Positions 45,869 through 53,903 of a stretch of 64,000 nt of DNA are shown in pieces. Origin of the DNA: Palsa-506 sp963755815. GTDB lineage: Bacteria > Actinomycetota > Actinomycetes > Streptosporangiales > Streptosporangiaceae. The DNA is taken from assembly GCA_963755815.1 (NCBI GenBank), contig CAVWLF010000023.1, forward strand, positions 1 through 64,000, in the 5' to 3' direction. Position numbers and translations under genes: made by a program. Below the pieces are notes generated by a model, which had not been told where the DNA came from, searched no databases, and was given only the letters and a program-made list of their open reading frames with translations. Each line of letters starts with the position of its first letter. Position 1 is the stretch's first letter.

Positions 45869-48138
45869 CCGGATCCTCCGGTGGATGCTCATTATCGGCG
45901 CGGTCTGTCACGACGCTATCGGCTCCGCCGGCCAGGCTGGTCGATTCCGGCCCGCCGGAGTCACCGGGATCCGGGCCGCCGGAGGCGGGCGCGGGCGCCT
46001 CGCCCCGGCCGTGCCGGAGCGCCCGCCGGACCGAGGTCAGCACGAACACGCCGAGCGCGGCGCCGATGATGACCAGGGCGAGCGTGCCGAAGTGCGTCGC
46101 CTGCACGGTCAGCGTGACCGGGTGGCCCGGCAGCGGCGCTCCCTCGGGCGTGCGCAGGCTCAGCTGGATCGTGGTGGATCCCACCGTGCCCGCCCGGACG
46201 TGCAGCTTGAGCGTCACGTCGGCGCCGCGGGGTACGGTCACGCTGCCGGGCGGCAGCGTGACGGTGATGCGCCCGCCGCCGGGGGGGAGCGTGACGTGCA
46301 GCCGGACCCGCACCGGGTACGGCAGCCCGTTCGTGATGGACACCGGCAGCGTGCCCGACAGGCCGCCCAGGGTGACCCGTTCCGGATCGATGATCATGAC
46401 CGAGCTTTCCTGGTCGGTCACGTAGGCGGAGACCCGGCCGAGCAGGTGCCGAGCCCGGCGGGTGCCGGCCCTGGTGCCGCGCCAGGCCGACGACACCACG
46501 GTCATGATCGCCGGGCTCAGCGCCGGGTCCGGCCGCAGCCGGATGCTCTGCAGCAGCGCGGCGCTTTTGGATACCCGCTTGACCCCGGCCAGCAGCCCGG
46601 CCCTGAGCTCGTTCTTGCCGCTTACCTGCAGGAGCTTGCGGTGCACCTGTCCCGGGCCCGGCCGGCGGCGGCCAGCCGGGGCAGGCTGACCGGCCTGAGC
46701 CAGGGCGCGGTGACGGTACTTTCCAGCAGCTGGCCGGCCAGGCCGGCCGGCGGATCCCAGTCCCGCGGCGGGGCCACCACGACGGAGCGGGCGAGGGCGG
46801 GCCGCTCCGCGGCAACCATGGCGGTCTCGGCCAGGAAGCGCTGCGCAACGGCGAAGGACGACGGGCCGGCCGACGCCTGGCCGCGGTCCGCCGTGCCGAG
46901 GATCTGCGTGATCGTGTCGTCGGCCAGCAGCACGTGCATGCGCGGCCCTTCCCCGGACGGTGTCGTCGTTACCGCGCCGGGGGTGAAGTTCTGGCTGGGA
47001 GACGGCGGCATCGTCGCGCTGCCGAGCACGACGGTGCTGACTCCGCTGATGGCCAGGCTATTCAGGACGGCGTAGTTGGCGATTCCGTCGGCCGGCCAGG
47101 CCAGCCCCGGGAGTTCCTTCGAGTGGTCTCCGCCCGCGGCCGCGCCGCCGGCCAGGGTGAAGTTACGGCCGAGGATCCTGGTCGCGGTAACGCGGCCGGC
47201 CGTGAACGCGCGGGCCAGTTCGCTATTCAGGCCCCGGTGGACCATCGCCGCCACGTCGACGTCCGCGTAGGGGGTCACGAAGACCGGGTGGCCGGCCGTG
47301 GCGGCCTTCAGCCCGGCCAGCCAGCTCTGCGCCGCCCCGCTGGCCGGCGGCTGCTCCGGCCCGTGCAGGCCGCGGTCCCGCCGAACTGATACGGGCTGCT
47401 CATGGTCTGCGCGCTGGCCAGCAGGGCCGGGTCAATTGACCAGGTCAGATGCGCACGGGCGGCGTATGCGCGGCCCGCGGTGAGCAATTCGGACAGCCGG
47501 CCGGCGGCGCCGAAGCTGCCGGCCAGGTTATTGGTCAGCAGGCCGCCGCAGGCGGACTGCTGCGGGGCGTTGATCATCGGCCAGATCCACGCGATGTCCT
47601 GGCGTACCGGGTCGAGCGCGCGCTTGCCCGGCCAGAACGGCAGGAAGGTACGGCTGGTCACCAGGGCCGTGCCGGCCGCGCTGTCCGCCTCCGCGGCCAG
47701 CGGGTAGACGCCGAACTGGGTCAGGCCAAGCTGACGCGTCCGCACGGAGATCGACCAGTCGGCCGTCACGTGCGGGGCCAGCATGCGGAGAGCGGACGTG
47801 GCCGCGCCGGGTACCGGGAAGTCCGCCGCGACGGTCCGGCCGTCGGCATAGAACTGAAGCTCGTCCCGGCTGGCAAAGGGGGTGCTCGACGACCGGAGCC
47901 GCACGGTCATGCCGGTAATCGGCGCGCCGGAGGTGTTCGTCACCGTCCCTCTGACAATCACCGGCTGGCCGGGCACGGCATAGGCCGGCGTGATCGAGGT
48001 AATCGCGAGCGACACGGGAAGTGACCCGCGCTGCTGCGACCCGGCCGCCGGGGCCGCCGCGGCCGGGCCCGCCGCGGCGAGCATCAGGGCCGCGGGCAGC
48101 AGCGCCAGCGCGATCGCCGTCCAGGCCTGCCGCCTCAC
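45828..48138 (-). CDS. DUF6049-type secreted membrane-anchored protein, split by two frame changes
   Basis: Three consecutive frames make up one gene of about 770 codons. The N-terminal piece (47308-48138) has a signal peptide (LALLPAALMLAAAGPAAAA) and beta-rich domain (AYAVPGQPVIVRGTVTNTSG). The middle piece runs from about 47365 to 46622 (TPYADVDVAAMVHRGLNSEL). The C-terminal piece ends with a membrane span (FGTLALVIIGAALGVFVLTS). Each junction (about 47365 and 46635) is repaired by adding one base. The gene upstream of murJ in actinobacteria regularly encodes such a protein. Function unknown; probably envelope-related. Confidence 0.8.
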
Positions 48139-48431
48139 TTGCGCTCCGGCTGGATGCCGCCGCGGCCCGGTGAGTGGCCGTCACGGCGGCCTGCCCGGGC
48201 CCGGGCCGGGTGCAGGCGGGCGGAGCGGCGACGGGGCATGGCGGAAATGTTATTGCCGTTCGCCGGGTGCCGGCGGGCAGGCCGGGCAGAGTCGGTTCCG
48301 GCGGGGCGGCCTGGTACCCGGTACGGCCGGCCTGAGCGCGCGGTACGGGCGGGAAGGGCCCTTCGAACGTCCTTCACGAGTTCCTCCGGGCTACCCGGGT
48401 TTCCCAAGTTTACGTCCAGCACCTACCCTCA

Positions 48432-49928
48432 GTGGCCGTGCCAGATTCCCCATCGCTGCGGCCCGAGCAGCGCAAAGCTGCCGAGCGCATGCTCGCCACG
48501 GCGTGGCCGGACGCGGCCGAGCTGGGCCGGCTCTTCGTCCGGCACGGTCACGAGCTCGCCCTGGTGGGCGGCCCGGTGCGCGATGTCTTCCTCGGCAGGA
48601 ACTCGCGTGACCTCGACCTGGCCACCGACGCGCGGCCGGAACGCGTGCTGGAGATCGCCGGGGGATGGGCGGACACCACCTGGCCGGCCGGGATCGCGTA
48701 CGGCACCGTGGGGCTGCGGAAGGGCGACCTGATCGTTGAGATAACGACCTACCGGAGCGAGCATTACCTGCCCGAGTCCCGCAAGCCCGCGGTGAGCTAC
48801 GGCACGTCGCTGGACGGGGACCTGGCGCGCCGCGATTTCACTATCAACGCGATGGCGGCGCGGCTGCCGTCGTACGAGTTCGTCGATCTGTTCGGCGGGC
48901 TGCGCGACCTGCAGGACCGCGTGCTCAGGACGCCGGGCCGGCCGGAGGACTCGCTGGCTGACGATCCGCTGCGGACGCTCCGGGCGGCCAGGTTCGCGGC
49001 CCAGCTGGGCTTCTCGGCGACGCCGGAGCTGGCCGCCGCGATGACCGAGCTGGCGCCCCGGCTCTCGATCGTGTCCGCGGAGCGGATCTCCGGCGAGCTG
49101 GCCAAGCTCATGCTGGCCCGGCGGCCCGGCGGCCCGGCCCGCGGCGTGGCCATGCTGGTCGACACCGGCGTGGCGGACCAGGTCCTCCCCGAGGTGCCGA
49201 AGCTCCGCCTGGAGGCCGACGAGCATTACCGGCACAAGGACGTGTACCAGCATTCGCTGACGGTGCTCGGGCAGGCCATCGGCCTGGAGGAGCGGTACGG
49301 CCTGGCGCCCGATCTGGTCCTGCGGCTGGCCGCCCTGCTGCACGACATCGGCAAGCCGAAGACGCGATCGCTGCTGCCGGACGGCCGCGTCGCGTTCCAT
49401 CACCACGAGGTGGTCGGCGCTCAGCTGGCCAGATCCCGGCTGACCGCGCTGCGGTTCCCGAAGGACGTGGTCGCGGACGTGTCCCGGCTGATCGAGCTGC
49501 ACCTGCGGTTCCACGGCTACGGGTCGGGTGAGTGGACCGACTCGGCGGTCCGCCGGTACGTGACCGACGCGGGCCCGCTGCTCACCCGCCTGCACGCCCT
49601 GACCAGGGCCGACTGCACGACCAGGAATCAGGCCAAGGCGAAGCGGCTGGCCCGGTCCTACGACGACCTGGAGCAGCGCATCGCCGTCCTGGCCAGCCAG
49701 GAAGAGCTGGCCAAGGTGCGTCCTGACCTGGATGGCAACGAGATCATGCAGGTGCTGGGCATCGGGCCCGGCCCGATGGTCGGCCGGGCCCGGGCGCAGC
49801 TGCTTGAGCTGCGGATGGAACACGGCCCGCTCGGCCGGGAACGGGCCACTTATGAGCTGCTGCGCTGGGCTGAGGGCGAAGGACTCGCGGCTCCCGGCCC
49901 GCCCGGCCCGCCGCCGTCCGGCGGCTGA
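48432..49928 (+). CDS. pcnA: CCA tRNA nucleotidyltransferase / poly(A) polymerase family
   Basis: 498 residues. The nucleotidyltransferase motif is LALVGGPVRDVFLGRNSRDL with DLATD (G-G-x-V-R-D and DxD). The RRDFTINAM segment, RNA-binding helices and an HD domain (LAALLHDIGKPKTR, VAFHHHEVVGAQLA) follow. It adds CCA to tRNA 3' ends; note that the tRNA-Ile here lacks an encoded CCA. A TACCCT hexamer about 7 bp before the GTG and no SD suggest a leaderless mRNA. The last 79 bp overlap the convergent MFS gene. Confidence 0.95.
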   Translation: MAVPDSPSLRPEQRKAAERMLATAWPDAAELGRLFVRHGHELALVGGPVRDVFLGRNSRDLDLATDARPERVLEIAGGWADTTWPAGIAYGTVGLRKGDLIVEITTYRSEHYLPESRKPAVSYGTSLDGDLARRDFTINAMAARLPSYEFVDLFGGLRDLQDRVLRTPGRPEDSLADDPLRTLRAARFAAQLGFSATPELAAAMTELAPRLSIVSAERISGELAKLMLARRPGGPARGVAMLVDTGVADQVLPEVPKLRLEADEHYRHKDVYQHSLTVLGQAIGLEERYGLAPDLVLRLAALLHDIGKPKTRSLLPDGRVAFHHHEVVGAQLARSRLTALRFPKDVVADVSRLIELHLRFHGYGSGEWTDSAVRRYVTDAGPLLTRLHALTRADCTTRNQAKAKRLARSYDDLEQRIAVLASQEELAKVRPDLDGNEIMQVLGIGPGPMVGRARAQLLELRMEHGPLGRERATYELLRWAEGEGLAAPGPPGPPPSGG

Positions 49929-51250
49929 CGGCTGAGCAGCCGGTACCCGCCAGCGGCCAGCGCGTACCCGGCCGCCACCACGCCCATGATGGCCGGTGAC
50001 CGGCCGTCCAGCGGCATGAATATCGCGCTCAGCCCGGCCCCGGCCACGAACGGGATGTTGAAGATCATGTCGTAGAAGGAGAACACCCGGCCGCGGTAGG
50101 CATCCTGCACGTCTTCCTGCAGGATGGTCGTCGCGCAGATCGCCACGCCCTGCCCGGCCAGGCCGAGGCAGAATCCCATGACCAGGTACGCGATCTGGTC
50201 GAAGCTCTCGCCCAGGGTGCCGGTCACCACCGCGCTGGCGGCCAGCAGCAGCGCGATCCAGGCCGGCTTGGCCAGCCGCCTGGTGACCGGCGGGGTGGCC
50301 AGCGCCGCGCAGCCGTAGCCGATCGCCGAGACGGTGGCCAGCACGGCGTAGTGACCCTCGGCCACCGACGGGCTGGACGGGTAGAAATAGTTCCGGTAGA
50401 GCAGGATCGACATCAGGAACAGGATCCCGTACAGGAACCGGTTGGCGCCGGTGGCGCCGAGCGCGGCCGCCGCGCCGCGCCGCCGCAGGACGTAGCGCGC
50501 GCCCGCGGCCAGGCCGGCCGCGACCGAGGTGAGCTCGCTGAGCAGCCGTCCCGGCGCGGGCTCGGCCGGCTCGCGCAGCGGACCGAGCAGATCCCGGTGC
50601 ATGGTCGCGGCGACCAGGCTGGCGGCAACGTAGCAGCCGCCCGCGACCAGCAGGGTCACGGCGGCGCCGCCCTCGCTGTTGCCGGTGGCCGCGTTCACGC
50701 CCAGGGCCACGATGCCGCCCAGAGATGCCATCACGCCGCCCACGGTCGGCGATACCGAGTTGGCCATCACCAGCTTGTCGCCCGCCACCACGTGCGGCAG
50801 CGCCGCCGACAGCGAGGACAGGAAGAACCGGTTCACGCCCAGCACCAGGAGGACGGCAATGTACAGCGGCGCCCCGAGGTTGCCCGAGACCATCAGCGCG
50901 GCGGTCAGCGCCACCAGGACGGAGCGGAGCAGGGCCGACCGGACCAGGATCTGGCGCCGTGACCAGCGGTCGATGAACACCCCGGCGAAGGGGCCGATCA
51001 GCGAGTACGGCAGGTAGAGGACGGCGAATGCGGCCGCCCCCTTCGCCGGGCTCGGGAACGTCGCCGCGTTGAAGAACACGTACGTGCCCAGGCCGGCGGT
51101 GAACACGCCATCGCCGGTCTGCGAGATCAGCCGGGTCGCGAACAGCCGCCGGAAGTTTCGCTCGGCGAGGACGATGCGCAGATCAGCTACGAAATGCGAC
51201 CGCCTCGTTCGTGCCGCCGGCTTGCCGTGGCGGCCTCCCAGGAAGGGCAC
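49850..51250 (-). CDS. MFS transporter
   Basis: 466 residues with about 12 membrane segments. The MFS_3/enterobactin-exporter-like pattern is FRRLFATRLISQTGDGVFTA, LIGPFAGVFIDRWSRRQILV (loop 2-3 motif GxFIDRWxRR) and LQEDVQDAYRGRVFSFYDM. Likely an efflux permease; substrate unknown. GTG start. Its 3' end overlaps pcnA on the opposite strand. Confidence 0.9.
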   Translation of the reverse strand: MPFLGGRHGKPAARTRRSHFVADLRIVLAERNFRRLFATRLISQTGDGVFTAGLGTYVFFNAATFPSPAKGAAAFAVLYLPYSLIGPFAGVFIDRWSRRQILVRSALLRSVLVALTAALMVSGNLGAPLYIAVLLVLGVNRFFLSSLSAALPHVVAGDKLVMANSVSPTVGGVMASLGGIVALGVNAATGNSEGGAAVTLLVAGGCYVAASLVAATMHRDLLGPLREPAEPAPGRLLSELTSVAAGLAAGARYVLRRRGAAAALGATGANRFLYGILFLMSILLYRNYFYPSSPSVAEGHYAVLATVSAIGYGCAALATPPVTRRLAKPAWIALLLAASAVVTGTLGESFDQIAYLVMGFCLGLAGQGVAICATTILQEDVQDAYRGRVFSFYDMIFNIPFVAGAGLSAIFMPLDGRSPAIMGVVAAGYALAAGGYRLLSRQPPDGGGPGGPGAASPSPSAQRSSS

Positions 51251-51374
51251 GCTCTCAGCGTACGGCGAATGCGGCCCGGGCGAGTTGCCCGGCGAGGGCA
51301 GGCTGGCATGCGAATGCCCCGGGAGGCCAGGTCTCCCAGGGCATTAACGCAGTCCGGCCTGCCGGCGCCCGACG

Positions 51375-52454
51375 TCAGCGGTCGACCTCACCCCGGATGA
51401 ACTTGCCCACCAGGTCCCGGGCGGTGTCGTCGCTGTACTGCTCGGGCGGCGACTTCATGAAGTACGACGACGCGGACAGGATCGGCCCGCCGATGCCGCG
51501 GTCGCTGGCGATCTTGGCCGCCCGGACCGCGTCGATGATCACGCCGGCCGAGTTCGGCGAGTCCCAGACCTCGAGCTTGTACTCCAGGCTCAGCGGCACG
51601 TCGCCGAAGGCCCGGCCCTCCAGCCGGACGTACGCGAATTTCCGGTCGTCCAGCCAGGGCACGTGGTCGGACGGGCCGATGTGCACGGCGGCCCGCTCCA
51701 TCTCGTGCGGGATCTGCGAGGTAACCGCCTGGGTCTTGGAGATCTTCTTCGACTGCAGCCGCTTGCGCTCCAGCATGTTCATGAAGTCCATGTTGCCGCC
51801 GAAGTTGAGCTGATACGTGCGGAGCAACTCGACCCCGCGGTCCTCGAACAGCTTGGCCAGCACGCGGTGGGTGATGGTCGCGCCGACCTGCGACTTGATG
51901 TCGTCCCCGATGATCGGCACGCCGGCCTCGGTGAACTTGCGCGCCCAGGCCGGATCGGAGGCGATGAACACCGGCAGCGCGTTGACGAACGCCACGCCGG
52001 CGTCGATCGCGCACTGCGCGTAGTAGCGGTCCGCGTCATCGGAGCCGACCGGCAGGTAGGACACGAGCACGTCGGCCCGCGCGTCCCGGAGCGCCTGGGC
52101 CACGTCCACCGGCTTGTCGTCCGACTCGGTGATGATCTGGCGGTAGTAGTCGCCGAGCCCGTCCATGGTCGGGCCGCGCTGCACCGTGACGCTGGTCGGC
52201 GGCACGTCGCAGATCTTGATCGTGTTGTTCTCGCTGGCCACGATGGCCTCGGCGATATCGCGCCCGACCTTCTTCGCATCCACGTCGAACGCGGCCACGA
52301 ACTCGATATCGCTGACGTGGTACGGGCCGAACTGGACGTGCATCAGGCCCGGCACCCGGCTGCCCGGGTCAGCGTCCTTGTAGTATTCCACGCCCTGGAC
52401 CAGGGAACTCGCGCAGTTTCCCACGCCGACGATGGCTACTCGTACCGAACCCAT
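51375..52454 (-). CDS. ino1: Inositol-3-phosphate synthase
   Basis: 359 residues. NAD-binding start VRVAIVGVGNCASSLVQGVE, VSYLPVGSDDADRYYAQCAI, GDDIKSQVGATITHRVL and QLNFGGNMDFMNMLERKRL are characteristic of the actinobacterial enzyme. It converts glucose 6-phosphate to inositol 1-phosphate, the precursor of mycothiol and phosphatidylinositol lipids. The padR gene lies 47 bp upstream on the same strand, as in mycobacteria. Confidence 0.97.
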   Translation of the reverse strand: MGSVRVAIVGVGNCASSLVQGVEYYKDADPGSRVPGLMHVQFGPYHVSDIEFVAAFDVDAKKVGRDIAEAIVASENNTIKICDVPPTSVTVQRGPTMDGLGDYYRQIITESDDKPVDVAQALRDARADVLVSYLPVGSDDADRYYAQCAIDAGVAFVNALPVFIASDPAWARKFTEAGVPIIGDDIKSQVGATITHRVLAKLFEDRGVELLRTYQLNFGGNMDFMNMLERKRLQSKKISKTQAVTSQIPHEMERAAVHIGPSDHVPWLDDRKFAYVRLEGRAFGDVPLSLEYKLEVWDSPNSAGVIIDAVRAAKIASDRGIGGPILSASSYFMKSPPEQYSDDTARDLVGKFIRGEVDR

Positions 52455-52501
52455 GAGGATTGCTCCTATTCTCCTGCTGCTCAGCGGTGCACGCTGCTGG
52501 C

Positions 52502-53116
52502 TCAGCCAGCTGTGCCCGCCGGGCCGCCTTCCGTATGACCCCCGGGGCGATCCGCGGACTCCGCGTCCGACTGCCGCTCCGAGGCGATCAGCTCGTTCAG
52601 CCAGCGGACTTCCCGCTCGACCGATTCCAGTCCGTGCCGCTGCAGTTCGAGGGTGTAGCTGTCGACCCGCTCCCGCGTCCGGGACAAGCCCGCGCGGAAA
52701 CCCTCCAGCCGCTCCTCGAGGCGGGACCGCCGCCCCTCGAGGATCCGCAGCCTGATGTCGGCCCGGGTCTGCCCGAAGAAAGCGAAGTGGACGCCGAACC
52801 CGTCGTCTTCCCAGGCCGCCGGGCCAGCCTGGGAAAGCAGGTCCTGCAGCCGCTCCTTGCCGTCAGCGGTCAGCCGGTACACGATTTTGGACCGGCGGCC
52901 GGCCAGCGGCTTCGGGGCGCCTGGCGGTGCGTCCTCGGCGATCAGGCCCTGCGCCAGCAGTCCTTTCAGGCACGGGTACAGCGACCCGTACCCGAAGGCG
53001 CGGAACGCGCCGAGTACCGCGTTGAGCCGCTTGCGCAGCTCGTAGCCGTGCATCGGCGTCTCGTGCAGCAGCCCGAGTACCGCGAGCTCAAGCACGCCCG
53101 ACCGCTGACTGGTCAT
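52502..53116 (-). CDS. PadR-family transcriptional regulator
   Basis: 204 residues. PadR winged helix: LELAVLGLLHETPMHGYELR, FRAFGYGSLYPCLKGLLAQG, SKIVYRLTADGKERLQDLL. A C-terminal coiled-coil (ERLEGFRAGLSRTRERVDSY) provides dimerisation. GGAGGTG lies 9-10 bases before the ATG. A perfect ATGTAT...ATACAT inverted repeat 77 bp upstream is the expected operator, suggesting that it represses itself and probably ino1. Confidence 0.93.
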   Translation of the reverse strand: MTSQRSGVLELAVLGLLHETPMHGYELRKRLNAVLGAFRAFGYGSLYPCLKGLLAQGLIAEDAPPGAPKPLAGRRSKIVYRLTADGKERLQDLLSQAGPAAWEDDGFGVHFAFFGQTRADIRLRILEGRRSRLEERLEGFRAGLSRTRERVDSYTLELQRHGLESVEREVRWLNELIASERQSDAESADRPGGHTEGGPAGTAG

Positions 53117-53192
53117 GCTCGCCCGCACCTCCCTGCCGCGTCCGTGGCTAGCATCCACACGACTGTCATCCCGCGACCGCCGTGTCTCGCTC

Positions 53193-53215
53193 CGATGTAT
53201 CGGCCCGATACATCG
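53193..53215. promoter_or_regulatory. PadR-type operator
   Basis: CGATGTATCGG and CCGATACATCG form a perfect 11-bp inverted repeat around a single base. The ATGTAT/ATACAT arms match known PadR-family operators. It lies upstream of padR (start 53116) and 130 bp before the divergent DUF5318 gene. Confidence 0.75.
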
Positions 53216-53344
53216 CAAAGATATGTCCTCCGGCGCCGGGGCGCAACCCTGCGCTGATCGGGTATTTGACGGATACCCGGACGGCGGCCGGCCGGGAGAA
53301 TCCGGGGCTCGGCCTCAGCGCGGTTCCGTCGTAATCTGTCGGGC

Positions 53345-53743
53345 ATGAGGCGATCAGTCGTCGACTACGGTCTTGCGCGCCGCGCAACGCTCGCGTCCGT
53401 CTTCGCGGGCCGCGCGACAGTCACCGATGTCTGTGACGCCCATCCGTATCTGCTGCGGGCCGCGAAGTTCCACGGCGAGCCCACCGATACCGCCTGCCCG
53501 ATCTGCCGCCGGGCCAGGCTCACCCACGTCACCTACGTCTACGGAGACGAACTCGGGCGGTATGAGGGACGGGTCAAGCAGGGACCGGAACTGGCGGAAA
53601 TGGCTGCGGAATACGCCGAGTTCCGGGTCTACGTGGTTGAGGTCTGCCAGAGTTGTGCCTGGAATCACCTCGCGTCGTCGTACGTTCTCGGCACGGGCGA
53701 GCAACCCAGCCGGCGCAGCCGGCGCGCCCGGGCCGGTGAGTGA
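53345..53743 (+). CDS. DUF5318 family protein
   Basis: 132 residues. Two cysteine pairs (ACPICRRARLTHVTYVYGDE and VEVCQSCAWNHLASSYVL) probably form a zinc ribbon. The start RRSVVDYGLARRATLASVFA is typical of the actinobacterial DUF5318 proteins encoded before ponA-type PBPs. Function unknown. Start codon ATG. Confidence 0.88.
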   Translation: MRRSVVDYGLARRATLASVFAGRATVTDVCDAHPYLLRAAKFHGEPTDTACPICRRARLTHVTYVYGDELGRYEGRVKQGPELAEMAAEYAEFRVYVVEVCQSCAWNHLASSYVLGTGEQPSRRSRRARAGE

Positions 53744-53903
53744 GCGAGCCGGGCACTCGCTTCGCGGCCGCAGTCGGCGGCCACGCCAGTCGGCGCGGAA
53801 GCAACTCGCCCTAACGTGCCGGGAGGACGCCAGCCGCCGGGTACCGTGAGTTCCCGCGGGGACGTTGATCGCCCGTCACTGCATACCCGACCAGCGAGGA
53901 CGC

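Noticed and set aside
48135..48422. 95-codon minus-strand frame upstream of the DUF6049 gene
   Set aside because: Overlaps the next start by 4 bp, but is Arg/Pro-rich, has a weak TTG start and no recognisable domain; not confident enough to call.
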